A stretch of DNA of 64,000 nt from Chlorobaculum thiosulfatiphilum (GCF_006265165.1 NZ_VDCH01000001.1:1-64000); one strand, 5' to 3'. Counted from the stretch's first letter, positions 28,363-37,598 are shown. Made by a program: numbers and translations. The notes: generated by a model not told the origin, from the sequence alone.

Positions 28363-28388
28363 ATTATGAGTTATGAATTATGAATGAA
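28361..28388 (+). repeat. heptamer tandem repeat starting at a stop codon
   Basis: Four units of period 7: GAATTAT, GAGTTAT, GAATTAT, GAATGAA. With the preceding T the first unit supplies the TGA stop codon of the nucleotidyltransferase gene. A longer tract of the same unit, in the same phase, follows truA at 42181-42229. Confidence 0.8.
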
Positions 28389-28408
28389 AAAGAAATCCAT
28401 ATCATCTT

Positions 28409-28453
28409 CTCCCAATTGTCCCAAACGTCCCAACAGTCCCACAAGTCCCATAA
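28409..28453 (+). repeat. nonamer tandem repeat, GTCCCANNN type
   Basis: Five units of period 9: CTCCCAATT, GTCCCAAAC, GTCCCAACA, GTCCCACAA, GTCCCATAA. The core GTCCCA is constant in the last four. Related 9-bp-period tracts occur at 36321-36365, 46037-46143 and 53374-53397. Confidence 0.8.
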
Positions 28454-28530
28454 AACGCAATTCCCCCTCACTTTGAAGAGCAACGAACTATATTATTACC
28501 ACCGAAGCATAACACCAAAACCGAACCACT

Positions 28531-29835
28531 GTGATACCACGTTACTCGCCGAAGGACATTTCGGCAATCTGGAGCGATGAAGCCAAATTCGAGCGCTGGC
28601 TGCAACTTGAAATCGCCGCCGTCGAGGCGCGCATGGAGGCAGGCGTCGTTCCGTCCGACGCGCTGGCGACCATCAAGGAAAAGGCGAAGTTCAACGTCGA
28701 GGAGATTCTCGTCATCGAAAACGAGACCAAGCACGACGTCATCGCCTTTTTGACCAATGTCGCCGGTTACGTCGGCCCCGATTCGCGCTACATCCACGAA
28801 GGCCTCACCTCCTCGGACGTGGTCGATACGTGCCTGGCCATGCAGATGCGCGATGCGGGCAGGATCATTGTGGCCGACATCGAGTCGCTCATCGAGGTAC
28901 TCGGCAAAAAAGCGGTCGAGCACAAATACACGCTCCAGATGGGCCGTACGCACGGCATCCACGCCGAGCCGACCACCTTCGGCCTGAAGTTGCTGCTCTG
29001 GCACGAGGAGATGAAGCGCAACCTTGAACGCATGAAGCGCGCCCTTGAAACCATCTCGGTCGGCAAAATTTCCGGCGCGGTCGGCACCTACCAGCACCTC
29101 TCGCCCGACATCGAGGCCGCCGTCTGCCAGAAGCTTGGCTTGACGCCGTCGCCGATCTCCACGCAAATTTTACAGCGCGACCGCCACGCCGAGTACGCCA
29201 CGACGCTCGCCATCGTGGCCTCGTCGATCGAGAAGTTCTCGACCGAGCTGCGCCATTTGCAGCGCACCGAGGTTCGCGAAACGGAGGAGTTTTTCAGCAA
29301 GGGGCAGAAGGGCAGCTCGGCCATGCCGCACAAGCGCAACCCGATCACCTTCGAGCGCCTGACCGGCTTGGCCCGCGTGGTGCGCTCCAACTCCATCGCC
29401 GCAATGGAGAACGTCGCCCTGTGGCACGAGCGCGACATTTCGCACTCCTCGGTCGAGCGCGTCATCATGCCCGACTCCACCATCGCGCTCGTTTACATGC
29501 TGCGCACCTTCCGCGATTCGATCGAAACCCTGCTGGTCTATCCGGAGCGCATGGAGCAGAACTTCGACACCTCCTACGGCCTCACCCTCTCGCAGACGCT
29601 CCTGCTGGCGCTGACGGGCAAGGGCCTCACCCGCGAGGATGCGTACCGGCTCGTGCAGCGCAACGCCATGAAGAGCTGGGAAGAAAAGGTGCAGCTCAAG
29701 GAGCTGGTGCTTCACGACCCGGAAATTCTCGAACACATCACCGCCGAAGAGATCAACGAGCTCTTCAGCCCCGAGACGATTCAGAAGAAGCTCAAAAACA
29801 GCGTGGATATTATTTTCAAGCGCAACGGGCTGTGA
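28531..29835 (+). CDS. purB: adenylosuccinate lyase
   Basis: A 434-residue enzyme of the fumarase/aspartase superfamily that cleaves SAICAR and adenylosuccinate in purine synthesis. The signature [10 protein letters not shown] lies near residues 268-277; the catalytic His region [14 protein letters not shown] is near 145-158 and TSSDVVDT near 92-99. Length and the start [16 protein letters not shown] match the family. The start codon is GTG at 28531; no ATG fits better. A GC-rich hairpin follows the gene. PurC of the same pathway is at 61.7 kb. Confidence 0.95.
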   Translation: MIPRYSPKDISAIWSDEAKFERWLQLEIAAVEARMEAGVVPSDALATIKEKAKFNVEEILVIENETKHDVIAFLTNVAGYVGPDSRYIHEGLTSSDVVDTCLAMQMRDAGRIIVADIESLIEVLGKKAVEHKYTLQMGRTHGIHAEPTTFGLKLLLWHEEMKRNLERMKRALETISVGKISGAVGTYQHLSPDIEAAVCQKLGLTPSPISTQILQRDRHAEYATTLAIVASSIEKFSTELRHLQRTEVRETEEFFSKGQKGSSAMPHKRNPITFERLTGLARVVRSNSIAAMENVALWHERDISHSSVERVIMPDSTIALVYMLRTFRDSIETLLVYPERMEQNFDTSYGLTLSQTLLLALTGKGLTREDAYRLVQRNAMKSWEEKVQLKELVLHDPEILEHITAEEINELFSPETIQKKLKNSVDIIFKRNGL

Positions 29836-29888
29836 GCTATCGCGATAAAAAGAGCTGTCAAAAGCAAAACCGGAATCGCCAATAACGC

Positions 29889-29917
29889 CAGCGGGCCACC
29901 TTTGACGTGGCCCGCTG
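29889..29917. terminator. hairpin between purB and the convergent PII gene
   Basis: An 11-bp perfect stem (CAGCGGGCCAC / GTGGCCCGCTG) with a 7-base loop; only a short T stretch follows on the plus strand. It can serve both convergent genes. Confidence 0.7.
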
Positions 29918-29962
29918 CTGTTTCAGACGCTCATTTCAGACGGGATTGTTGCGAATCATGAT

Positions 29963-30304
29963 TCAGATCGCGGCGCCGCCCCGCTCGTTGGTTCTGATTC
30001 TCACGCACTGTTCGAGCGGCGTGATGAAGATTTTACCGTCGCCGATTTCACCCAACCCATGCTTTGCGGCATTCAAAATCGTATCGACCGTGATATCAAC
30101 GAACTGGTCGTTCACCGCAATGTCGAGCCGAACTTTCGGAATCAGGTTCGGAGCGATCTTCTGGCCGCGGTAGAACTCGATGTCCTCCTGGCGGCCATGC
30201 CCTGTCACCCTGCTCACGGTAATCCTCGTTATATCGGCCTGTATCAGCGCCTCGCGGACATGATCAAGCCGATCAAGCGTAATAATTGCAGTAATCAGTT
30301 TCAT
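29963..30304 (-). CDS. PII-family nitrogen regulatory protein
   Basis: A 113-residue PII trimer subunit that should sense 2-oxoglutarate and ATP/ADP and plug the adjacent ammonium channel. The C-terminal signature [10 protein letters not shown] and the B/C-loop residues are intact. In the T-loop (GRQEDIEFYRGQKIAP) the residue aligned with uridylylated Tyr51 of E. coli GlnB is Ile and the loop is one residue shorter, so uridylylation control is unlikely. It starts nine bases after the amtB stop on the same strand, the classic amtB-glnK arrangement. A second PII gene at 35142 is broken. Confidence 0.93.
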   Translation of the reverse strand: MKLITAIITLDRLDHVREALIQADITRITVSRVTGHGRQEDIEFYRGQKIAPNLIPKVRLDIAVNDQFVDITVDTILNAAKHGLGEIGDGKIFITPLEQCVRIRTNERGGAAI

Positions 30305-30312
30305 GCTACCTG

Positions 30313-31644
30313 TTAGTTAGGATTGATAAGGCCATACCCCTGCTCGCCGTGCATGCTGTGGTCGAGACCGGACATTTCGTCATTTTCCTTGATGCGCAGA
30401 CCAATGGTTTTCTCGACGATGAAAAGAATGATCAGCGAAACGACGGCGGCATAAGCAATGGTCACGCCAACCGCAGTCGCCTGTACGCCAAGCTGCTGCC
30501 AGACCGTCCATGTGCCCCCAACCTTTGCGGCCGCATCGGCCATCCAGGAGGGACGGATAAAGAAGGTCAGGAAAAGAGCGCCGACGATACCGCCGATTCC
30601 ATGAACGCCGAACGCATCGAGGCTGTCGTCGTAGCCAAGCTTGCCCTTCAGCAGGATGGCGACATAGCAAAACACCGCTGCAATTGCGCCAAGAGCGAAG
30701 GCTCCGGCAGGAGGAACCACACCGGCAGCTGGAGTGATTGCAACCAGACCAGCCAGAATACCCGAAGCGACGCCGAGGCTGGTGGCCTTTCCGTGGTGCA
30801 CAAGTTCGATAACCATCCAGGTGAATGCGCCTGCTGCCGCAGCCATCTGCGTCACCGTGAGAGCGCGAGCCGTCGCAAGGTTACTGGCGATGGCGCTGCC
30901 AGCGTTGAATCCGAACCAGCCCACCCAGAGAAGACCAGCGCCCATGAGCGTCATGACCAGGTTATTCGGCGACATGGCATTTCTCGGATACCCCCGGCGA
31001 GCGCCAAGGAAAAGCGCCGCCACCAGTCCGGTCACGCCGGATGAGATGTGAACGACCGTACCACCGGCAAAGTCAATCGCACCCATCGCGCCCAGATTGA
31101 AGAGAAAACCGTCAGCAGCCCATACCCAGTGGCAGATCGGGCTGTACACCAGAATGCTCCACAAGGCGATAAAAGCCAGGTATCCCTTGAAATTCACCCG
31201 TTCTGCAAAAGCGCCGGCAATCAGGGCTGGAGTGATAATAGCGAACTTGCCCTGGAACATGGCGAACACATACTCTGGAATCTGGGTGCTCATGATCGTG
31301 TCATCGATCCCCTGAAGCATGAAGTACTTAGGCTCCCAGCCAACCAGACCGCCAAGGATGCCCGGCCCGAAGCTGAGCGCATAACCGAGCATCGGCCAGA
31401 GTACGCCGATGACCACCATCGCGCCAAAGCTATGCATCATCGTGCCAAGAACGTTTTTGGTGCGAACCAGGCCGCCGTAGAACATGGCAAGACCGGGAAC
31501 CATGAGCAGAACGAGCGCTGTGGAAGTCAGCATCCACGAGGTCGTGCCCGTATCGGTCACCACCTCTTCGGCAGCCCAACCGGTGTTGTAAACCATCATT
31601 GCCGCCAGCAACAGCAGCAAGGATGAATTGATTTTTTTCAGCAT
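30313..31644 (-). CDS. amtB: ammonium transporter
   Basis: A 443-residue Amt/MEP/Rh channel. A cleavable signal-like first segment (SLLLLLAAMMVYNTGWAAEE) precedes eleven membrane helices. Recognisable parts: VLLMVPGLAMFYGGLVR in the first TM, DFAGGTVVHISSGVTGL (Amt signature, including the first pore His) and DAFGVHGIGGIVGALF with the second pore His. The cytoplasmic tail (RIKENDEMSGLDHS) is the PII docking region. It is the first gene of the amtB-PII operon. Two spaced repeats upstream may be an operator. This is the intact copy; the one at 34.3 kb is decayed. Confidence 0.95.
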   Translation of the reverse strand: MLKKINSSLLLLLAAMMVYNTGWAAEEVVTDTGTTSWMLTSTALVLLMVPGLAMFYGGLVRTKNVLGTMMHSFGAMVVIGVLWPMLGYALSFGPGILGGLVGWEPKYFMLQGIDDTIMSTQIPEYVFAMFQGKFAIITPALIAGAFAERVNFKGYLAFIALWSILVYSPICHWVWAADGFLFNLGAMGAIDFAGGTVVHISSGVTGLVAALFLGARRGYPRNAMSPNNLVMTLMGAGLLWVGWFGFNAGSAIASNLATARALTVTQMAAAAGAFTWMVIELVHHGKATSLGVASGILAGLVAITPAAGVVPPAGAFALGAIAAVFCYVAILLKGKLGYDDSLDAFGVHGIGGIVGALFLTFFIRPSWMADAAAKVGGTWTVWQQLGVQATAVGVTIAYAAVVSLIILFIVEKTIGLRIKENDEMSGLDHSMHGEQGYGLINPN

Positions 31645-31672
31645 AACCGTTGTGTTTAGTGTGAACGTTACT

Positions 31673-31709
31673 CCTTAATAATTAACGACTACGCCTTAAT
31701 AATAGTTAA
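31673..31709 (-). promoter_or_regulatory. paired repeats upstream of amtB
   Basis: CCTTAATAATTAA (31673-31685) and CCTTAATAATAGTTAA (31694-31709) start exactly 21 bases apart, two helical turns, in the leader of amtB. Such spacing suits a dimeric or paired regulator. No sigma-54 -24/-12 element is visible. The binding protein is unknown. Confidence 0.4.
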
Positions 31710-31800
31710 TTTATTAAGCCTTATCAAAGAGATAATGTGAATTTTATTACAATTTTGAATTATTACCATAACATTCTAAGGCTAAAGAGGCGGCATGAAC

Positions 31801-31852
31801 AAAAAAAAGAGCGGCACCGGCAGTCTCTTGCAGTGGTGCCGCTCTTTTTTTT
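31801..31852 (-). terminator. bidirectional-looking terminator downstream of pgi
   Basis: An 11-bp stem (AGAGCGGCACC / GGTGCCGCTCT) with A-run on its left and T-run on its right, so a T-tract follows the stem on both strands. It lies about 100 bases after the pgi stop and upstream of the amtB promoter region. Confidence 0.88.
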
Positions 31853-31950
31853 CAGCAGATGAATCGGTGAGGATTTCCGTGAGATTCACGAAAAGAAGGT
31901 CGCGGGAAATCAGAGGCTAATCTTGGCGAACCGGCCTCCGAAAAAAGTTC

Positions 31951-33630
31951 TCAGAAAATCGTCAACTGGTCACGCATTGGTGGTTGCTGGCCCTTGCGGA
32001 ATTGGCGATAGCGGTTGACCAGCGCGTTGGTCGAGGCGTCGTGGCCTTCGACCGGATCGTCCGACTCGAACTCCGGTAGAATCGCTTTGGCGAGCTGCTT
32101 GCCGAGTTCAACGCCCCACTGGTCGAAGGAGTTGATGTTCCAGACTACCCCCTGCACGAACACCTTGTGCTCGTAGAGCGCGATGAGGCTGCCGAGGTTG
32201 AAAGGGTTCAGCTCGTCGAGCACGATGGTGTTGGTCGGGCGGTTGCCGGGAAAGAGCTTGTGCGGAAGGAGTTTCTCAAGATCACTGCCCGACAGGCCTG
32301 CCGCTTCGAGTTCGGCGCGAGCTTCGGCCTCGCTCTTGCCTTTCATGAGCGCTTCGGACTGGGCCAGGCAGTTGGCCACCAGCATGTCGTGATGCTCGCC
32401 CATCGGGTTCTGGCTCTTGAGCGAAATGATGAAATCGACCGGAATGATCTCCGTCCCCTGGTGCAAGAGCTGGAAAAAGGCGTGCTGCGCGTTGGTGCCC
32501 GGCTCGCCCCAGATCACCGGCCCGGTGGCGTAATCGGTCTCCAGCCCCGCGCGGTCAACGCGCTTGCCGTTACTCTCCATGTCGAGCTGCTGGAGATAGG
32601 CCGGGAAGCGGTGCATATACTGGTCGTAGGGAATGATCGCCTGCGAGTGCGCTCCGAAAAAGTTGTTGTACCAGATGCCGAGCATGGCGAGAATCACCGG
32701 CATGTTCTGTTCGAGCGGAGCGTTGAGGAAGTGCTCGTCCATCGCGCGAGCTCCGGCGAGCAGCTCGCTGAAGCGCTCGAAGCCGAGATAGAGCGCGATG
32801 GAGAGGCCGATGGCCGACCAGAGCGAGTAGCGCCCGCCAACCCAATCCCAGAAACGGAACATGTTGGCCGGGTCGATGCCGAACTCCTCGACCTTCTCGC
32901 GGTTTGTGGAGACGGCGACGAAGTGCTTTGCCACATGGGCGAGACTTCGGGCTTCATCGATAAACCACGCCCTGGCGCTCATGGCGTTGGCGAGAGTCTC
33001 CTGCGTGGTGAAGGTTTTGGAGGCGATGATAAAGAGTGTCGTTTCCGGTTTCAGTCCACGGAGGGTTTCGGCCAGGTGGGAGCCATCGACATTCGAGACG
33101 AAATGCACCCGCAGCTTGCCGTGAGCGAACGGCTTCAGCGCTTCGGTCACCATGTACGGGCCGAGATCCGAGCCGCCGATGCCGATATTGACCACATCGG
33201 TGATGCGCTTGCCGGTGTAACCGACCCACTCGCCGGAAATAACCTTGCCGCAAAACGCCTTCATCTGCCCGAGCACATCCGCCACTTCGGAAGCCACATC
33301 GTCGCCATCGACCGTCATCTCGTAACCCGGTGGCCGACGAAGCGCGGTGTGCAGCACCGAGCGCCGCTCAGTGAAGTTGATCTGCTCCCCGTCAAACATC
33401 TCCGCCCGCTTCTTTTCGATCTCCGAACGGCGCACAAGCTCCATGAGAAGCTCCATGGTGCGGGTAGTGATCCGGTTCTTGGAGTAGTCGAGGTGAATGG
33501 CGTCGAGCGAGAGGGAAAAGCGTTCATGGCGCTCCGGATCGGTTCCGAACAGATCGACCATCGCCTGGTGGCGGGTCTCCTGATAGTGTGATTCGAGAGC
33601 GCTCCATTCGGCACTGCGGGAGAGGTACAT
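31951..33630 (-). CDS. pgi: glucose-6-phosphate isomerase
   Basis: A 559-residue Pgi interconverting glucose-6-phosphate and fructose-6-phosphate in gluconeogenesis, glycogen metabolism and the hexose phosphate pool. Signatures: [13 protein letters not shown] near residue 90, [14 protein letters not shown] near 148, [13 protein letters not shown] near 205, [15 protein letters not shown] near 267, and [27 protein letters not shown] in the second half. Length equals the E. coli-type enzyme. It is monocistronic with a clear terminator downstream. The RsbW-like gene begins upstream on the same strand. Confidence 0.96.
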   Translation of the reverse strand: MYLSRSAEWSALESHYQETRHQAMVDLFGTDPERHERFSLSLDAIHLDYSKNRITTRTMELLMELVRRSEIEKKRAEMFDGEQINFTERRSVLHTALRRPPGYEMTVDGDDVASEVADVLGQMKAFCGKVISGEWVGYTGKRITDVVNIGIGGSDLGPYMVTEALKPFAHGKLRVHFVSNVDGSHLAETLRGLKPETTLFIIASKTFTTQETLANAMSARAWFIDEARSLAHVAKHFVAVSTNREKVEEFGIDPANMFRFWDWVGGRYSLWSAIGLSIALYLGFERFSELLAGARAMDEHFLNAPLEQNMPVILAMLGIWYNNFFGAHSQAIIPYDQYMHRFPAYLQQLDMESNGKRVDRAGLETDYATGPVIWGEPGTNAQHAFFQLLHQGTEIIPVDFIISLKSQNPMGEHHDMLVANCLAQSEALMKGKSEAEARAELEAAGLSGSDLEKLLPHKLFPGNRPTNTIVLDELNPFNLGSLIALYEHKVFVQGVVWNINSFDQWGVELGKQLAKAILPEFESDDPVEGHDASTNALVNRYRQFRKGQQPPMRDQLTIF

Positions 33631-33654
33631 GATTATACAGTCATTTATTATTGA

Positions 33655-34158
33655 TTAATAGGGAATATAACGCAATACCACTACACAACCTCCCACCACC
33701 TTTTCGATCCTGAAGCTTTCGGCAAACTGGCTGACAAGAAAAAGTCCTCGACCGCCAGAAGCCTTTTCGCTCCAGCCTGAACAGATAGATCTCAGGGCGC
33801 GAACAGGCTCGAACCCCTCACCGCAATCCCTGATACTGACCTCCAGAAACCGCTCGCCCCCAGCCGCTCCGACTTCGAGCGTCATCGTGACCGGCAGCGA
33901 AGCGTTGCCGCAGTTGCCATGACTGAGTGCATTGACAAAAGCCTCGTGAACGGACAATTCGAAATCCGCGATGAAAGCATCGCTGTATCCCTCAATGCGC
34001 GCGATGGTGGCGATACAGTGACGAAGCCGGGGAATCTCTTCGAGCTTCGAACGCAGCGACAGCCAGTAATAGCTCATGGCGTAAGGCATTACATCATCAG
34101 AAGACTCATGGGTAAAAAGTACGGAGGCCAAGGGATGCAAGCAAATGGCCGCCACCAT
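33655..34158 (-). CDS. RsbW-like anti-sigma factor/serine kinase (HATPase_c)
   Basis: A protein with a GHKL ATPase fold of the anti-sigma kinase type. N-box: ELSVHEAFVNALSHGN; G1 box: IRDCGEGFEP; G2 box: GGRGLFLV, followed by a conserved final strand VVVLRYIPY. It would phosphorylate a STAS anti-anti-sigma partner; a candidate STAS protein is at 50185, but linkage is not shown by position. The 167-residue frame starts at 34158; internal ATGs at 34089 and 34077 start nearer the domain and are equally possible, as no Shine-Dalgarno decides. It lies 24 bases upstream of pgi on the same strand. Confidence 0.82.
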   Translation of the reverse strand: MVAAICLHPLASVLFTHESSDDVMPYAMSYYWLSLRSKLEEIPRLRHCIATIARIEGYSDAFIADFELSVHEAFVNALSHGNCGNASLPVTMTLEVGAAGGERFLEVSIRDCGEGFEPVRALRSICSGWSEKASGGRGLFLVSQFAESFRIEKVVGGCVVVLRYIPY

Positions 34159-34323
34159 AAGGTCTTTTATTTTTTTAGTCTATTAGTAGATTTAAGCTAA
34201 ATTATTATTACGTTTTTGTAAATTTTATTAATTATTTATATTTAAACCGTGCAATACATTAAATAAACAAACAACATTGTACAGTCAGCTTTATTTTTCC
34301 TGAAACCGCAACCCGATCGTATC

Positions 34324-35119
34324 ATGAAATCATTTCTGTCAAAATCCGGAGCGATTGTCGCTGGCTCCTGCTGGCAGCGGCAACCTTCAGTCCGCCGATC
34401 CAGGCGGCAACTCCGACGCCCGATGCCGTCAACGCCTTCGCCATCGACAACTTCTTCCTGTTCATCTGCGCCGTTCTGGTGCTCTTCATGCAGGCAGGAT
34501 TCGCGCTGGTCGAAACCGGCCTGAACTCCGCGAAGAATGCCGTCAACATCCTGTTCAAAAACCTGATTGACATGGCAATCGGTGGTATCATCTACTACTT
34601 CATCGGCTATGGCCTGATGTATCCGGGTGAAGCCTTCAGCGGTGGATTCTTCGGATTCGGCGGCAGCGGCATCAGCGCCGACATGCCTGAAATCGCGGGG
34701 GGCAAGCTCTATCCGGCGGTTGACTTCCTCTTCCCGGTAGCCTTCGCCGCAACGATCGTTTCGGGCGCGGTTGCCAGAAGAATGCAGTTCAGGGCCTACC
34801 TGATCTACTCGGCGGTTGTCTATCCCATCAGCGGCTTCTGGCTCTGGGGCGGCGGCTGGCTGAAAGTTCTCGGCTTCCATGACTTCGCCGGCTCTTTGCT
34901 CGTGCACGCGCTTGGCGGTTTTGCCGGTCTTGCTGGCGCAATCGTTCTTGGCCCACGTATCGGAAGATTCAACGAAAACGGTTCGCCGAACGCCATGCCT
35001 GGCCACAACCTGGCGCTCAGCACCCTTGGTTCCACAAGAATGAGGAGATGAAGGGCCTCGATATTTCGGAACACGAAGAAGAAGCTTATTATGGCTTCGA
35101 GATATTCACAACCCAGTAA
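34324..35119 (+). pseudogene. second ammonium transporter, frameshifted and internally deleted
   Basis: The start at 34324 reads MKSFLSKSGAIVAG, then one base is missing near 34364; in the next frame the protein resumes as LLLAAATFSPP and runs cleanly (FLFICAVLVLFMQAGFALVETG, LVHALGGFAGLAGAIVLGPR) to GHNLALSTLG at about 35030. There the sequence jumps, out of frame, to the C-terminal PII-docking tail ([18 protein letters not shown]) ending at TAA 35117-35119. Compared with the intact amtB about 190 residues with several membrane helices and the second pore His are gone. It cannot make a channel. The next gene, a PII homologue, is also broken. Confidence 0.88.
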
Positions 35120-35141
35120 CGCATTAAACGGAGCCAAAGCA

Positions 35142-35484
35142 ATGAAATACATAGTAGCAATGATACAGCCCCACAAGCTGCCGGACGTCAAGAAAAGTCT
35201 CGCTGCCGCCGGGGTTCGCAAGATGACCGTGACCAATGCCCTCGGATGCGGCGCGCAGGGAGGATATTCGGAGATTTATCGTGGCGTACCGAGCCGAGGT
35301 CAACCTCCTGAAAAAGGTCAAGCTGGAGATCGCCGTCAACGAGGAGTTTGTTGACGCCACGGTCAAGGCGATCATCAAGGGAGCAAAAACAGGTGAGATA
35401 GGTGACGGAAAAATTTTTATCTTCGACCTTCCGGAGTGCATCCGGATCAGGACCGAAGAAAAAGGAAACGCAGCCATCGGTTAA
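35142..35484 (+). pseudogene. second PII gene with a two-base deletion
   Basis: [20 protein letters not shown] and the T-loop [14 protein letters not shown] read in one frame from 35142; from about 35290 the rest ([36 protein letters not shown]) reads in another. Restoring two bases (TA in GTATACCGAGCC) joins them. Without that the product ends after about 70 residues without the signature. GGAG eight bases before the ATG remains. It belonged with the broken amt just upstream, as amt-PII pairs do. The T-loop differs from the intact PII at 29963, so the pair had its own specificity. Confidence 0.87.
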
Positions 35485-35578
35485 CCCTGAGTACCTGTTC
35501 TTTCCGTGGCTCCCGAAAAGCGGGAGCCACCCCAATGAAAAACCACAACACCACAGATAAAAAAAGGAGTTCACATCA

Positions 35579-36247
35579 ATGAAAAAGTCATCGAAACTGA
35601 TCGCTCTCGCCGTAGCTCTGGTTGCCGGCTTCGGAACAAGCACTGCCCAGGCGGAAGGGTTCAAAATCGGCGCGGACGTCGTCAGCAGCTATGTTTGGAG
35701 AGGTAGCGATCTTGGCGATTCAGCAGCTATCCAGCCGAATCTTTCCTACACCTTCAAGAATGGACTTTCCATCGGTGCATGGGGCTCTTATGCTATCAGC
35801 GAGAACGATAGCAATGATCGTTACAAAGAGGTCGATCTGACCATCAGCATGCCGGTCGGCCCTGTCACCCTTGCCGTGACCGACTACAACGCCAACCCTG
35901 AAGATGGCAATACATTTGATTTCGGTGAAGAAGGCAACAACACCGTCGAAGTCAGCGCCAGCTACAGCCACGAGAATGTCGGCCTGATGGCAGGCGTGTT
36001 CGTCGCCGGTAACGACTACGACAATGCCGTGTACTGCGAAGCCAGCTACAAGTTCTACGACAAGGACGGCTACACCGCCAAAGCGACTGCCGGCCTCGGT
36101 AGCGAAGACTACTATGGCGATCAGGAAGGCAAGAAAATTGCCCTGGTCAACACCGGTATCGCCGTCTCGAAAGACCGCTACACCGCTTCGGCCATCTACA
36201 ACCCGGATACCGAAAAATCTTACCTGGTCTTCATGGCCTCGTTCTGA
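35579..36247 (+). CDS. TorF-like (Gcw_chp) outer-membrane protein
   Basis: A 222-residue exported protein. A signal peptide (LIALAVALVAGFGTSTAQA, cleavage near residue 25) precedes a mature part rich in alternating aromatic/polar beta strands (DVVSSYVWRGSDLGD, QPNLSYTFKNGLSIGAW) ending in Phe, as in outer-membrane barrels. SSYVWRG is typical of the TorF/Gcw_chp family. Homologues often sit beside amt/PII genes and may help ammonium or small solute entry, but transport is not proven. AAGGAG precedes the ATG. It is intact although its two upstream partners are broken. Confidence 0.83.
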   Translation: MKKSSKLIALAVALVAGFGTSTAQAEGFKIGADVVSSYVWRGSDLGDSAAIQPNLSYTFKNGLSIGAWGSYAISENDSNDRYKEVDLTISMPVGPVTLAVTDYNANPEDGNTFDFGEEGNNTVEVSASYSHENVGLMAGVFVAGNDYDNAVYCEASYKFYDKDGYTAKATAGLGSEDYYGDQEGKKIALVNTGIAVSKDRYTASAIYNPDTEKSYLVFMASF

Positions 36248-36275
36248 GTGTGGAAACGTTCTTTGTTAGGTTAAC

Positions 36276-36303
36276 AAAAAAGGAGCCTTCTGGCTCCTTT
36301 TTT
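36276..36303 (+). terminator. Rho-independent terminator after the TorF-like gene
   Basis: Stem AAAAAAGGAGCC / GGCTCCTTTTTT with a TTCT loop, 28 bases after the stop. Symmetric A- and T-runs make it potentially bidirectional. Confidence 0.9.
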
Positions 36304-36320
36304 GTTTGAAAGAATTATAA

Positions 36321-36365
36321 GACTGATAGTACCTATAGGACTTATAAGTCCTATAGGAGTTTTGG
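36321..36365. repeat. nonamer tract containing a 24-bp perfect palindrome
   Basis: Period-9 units GACTGATAG, TACCTATAG, GACTTATAA, GTCCTATAG, GAGTTTTGG. The central part, 36333-36356, is a perfect palindrome: CTATAGGACTTA is followed directly by its reverse complement. Confidence 0.75.
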
Positions 36366-36393
36366 GAACTGCCAACTATCAACCGTCAACTGT
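36366..36393. repeat. heptamer tract, CAACTRT type
   Basis: Period-7 units GAACTGC, CAACTAT, CAACCGT, CAACTGT, directly after the nonamer tract and about 11 bases downstream (minus strand) of the GNAT-like gene's stop codon. Confidence 0.65.
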
Positions 36394-36404
36394 AAATTCT
36401 TCCC

Positions 36405-37538
36405 TCAGATCCCCTTTTCGTAGATCACGTACTCCTTGTACGGAACGCCGCCGATCACTTTGGCGAGCTTGCTCATCGCTTCGTTGGACTTGAGCACCCA
36501 GCTCATTTCGCTGGCGAACAGGCCGTGCTTGCCGCCATATTCGGCGATACGCGCGTTCATGATGCTGTCGATCCCCTTGTTGCGATACTCCGGCAGCACA
36601 CCCATCGTAATGGTGCGAAACATCGAAATGTTGCGTTTGTACCAGAGGTACTTCACCAGCCCCCACGGCGTGAATGGATTGCCGTTGACATGCTTGAGCG
36701 CTTGGTTGATATCGGGCAGCGTCAGCGAAAAACCGATGGTCTTGCCGTTTTTGTCCTCGACGAAATAGATGAAGTGCGGGTCGGCCAGCGGCTTGAGGCT
36801 TTGGGCCATGAAGTCGAACTCCTTGTCGGTCATCGGCACGAAGCCCCAGTTCTTCTCCCAGGCCTTGTTGTAAATATCCCGGATTTTTTCGACCTCGCTG
36901 TCGAAGTTCTTCATGTCCATGTCGCGCACACTCAGCCCCTCCTTTTTGAGCATATGTTGCGCAATGCGACTCAGGCGGCTGATGTCGATCATCTTCTGGT
37001 CGATGTACCAGGCAAGCAGCTCCTGGCCGACCTTGTGCCCGCTGTTCAGGCACAAGTCGTTGTAATACGGCGGATTGTAGAGCATCAGGAACACCGGCGG
37101 GCTGTCGTAACCTTTCGTCAACATGCCGCACTGGTCGTTCATCGAGGGACTCACCGGCCCCCGCATCGCGTCGAGTCCCTTGCTTTTCAGCCACATCGCC
37201 GCGGCCTCGAAAAGCGCGTCGGCCACCTTCTGGTCGTTCACGCACTCGAAAAAGCCCCAGAATCCCACCTTGTCGTGGTGAATTTCATTGTGGCGGCGGT
37301 TCTGGATCGCGGCAATCGTGCCTGCCATGACGCCATCCTTCCACGCGGTGAACATCGCCAGATCGGCATGTTCGTAGAGCGGATATCGCTCGGTATCGAG
37401 CGTCTTCATGTAGTCCGAAATCACCGGCGGCACCCAGTTCCTGTTCAAGGCAGGATCTTTTCTATAGACCTTCCACGCAAACCTGATGAACTGTTTGCGC
37501 TCATGGCTGGTCTTGACCCGCCTGATTTCGATGCTCAT
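36405..37538 (-). CDS. GNAT-fold N-acetyltransferase-like protein (YghO-like)
   Basis: A 377-residue protein. The C-terminal half has a GNAT-like core: IYFVEDKNGKTIGFSLTLPDIN, MFRTITMGVLPEYRNKGIDSIM (acetyl-CoA-binding loop of the R/Q-x-x-G type, here YRNKGI) and the final VLKSNEAMSKLAKVIGG. The N-terminal half also shows a GNAT-like pattern (MFTAWKDGVMAGTIAAI), so this may be a tandem domain protein. The overall pattern resembles the uncharacterised YghO family. No substrate can be assigned. It is alone on its strand between repeat-rich spacer and DUF2892/aroG. Confidence 0.75.
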   Translation of the reverse strand: MSIEIRRVKTSHERKQFIRFAWKVYRKDPALNRNWVPPVISDYMKTLDTERYPLYEHADLAMFTAWKDGVMAGTIAAIQNRRHNEIHHDKVGFWGFFECVNDQKVADALFEAAAMWLKSKGLDAMRGPVSPSMNDQCGMLTKGYDSPPVFLMLYNPPYYNDLCLNSGHKVGQELLAWYIDQKMIDISRLSRIAQHMLKKEGLSVRDMDMKNFDSEVEKIRDIYNKAWEKNWGFVPMTDKEFDFMAQSLKPLADPHFIYFVEDKNGKTIGFSLTLPDINQALKHVNGNPFTPWGLVKYLWYKRNISMFRTITMGVLPEYRNKGIDSIMNARIAEYGGKHGLFASEMSWVLKSNEAMSKLAKVIGGVPYKEYVIYEKGI

Positions 37539-37598
37539 GATCGAGGATGGATTAGTGATGTGGATTGAGCGGCAGGAACGCCTGCCGACGGACAGGGA

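Noticed and set aside
34479-35051. A complete short Amt gene
   Set aside because: It is only the N-terminal half of a channel; the C-terminal tail follows out of frame after a deletion.
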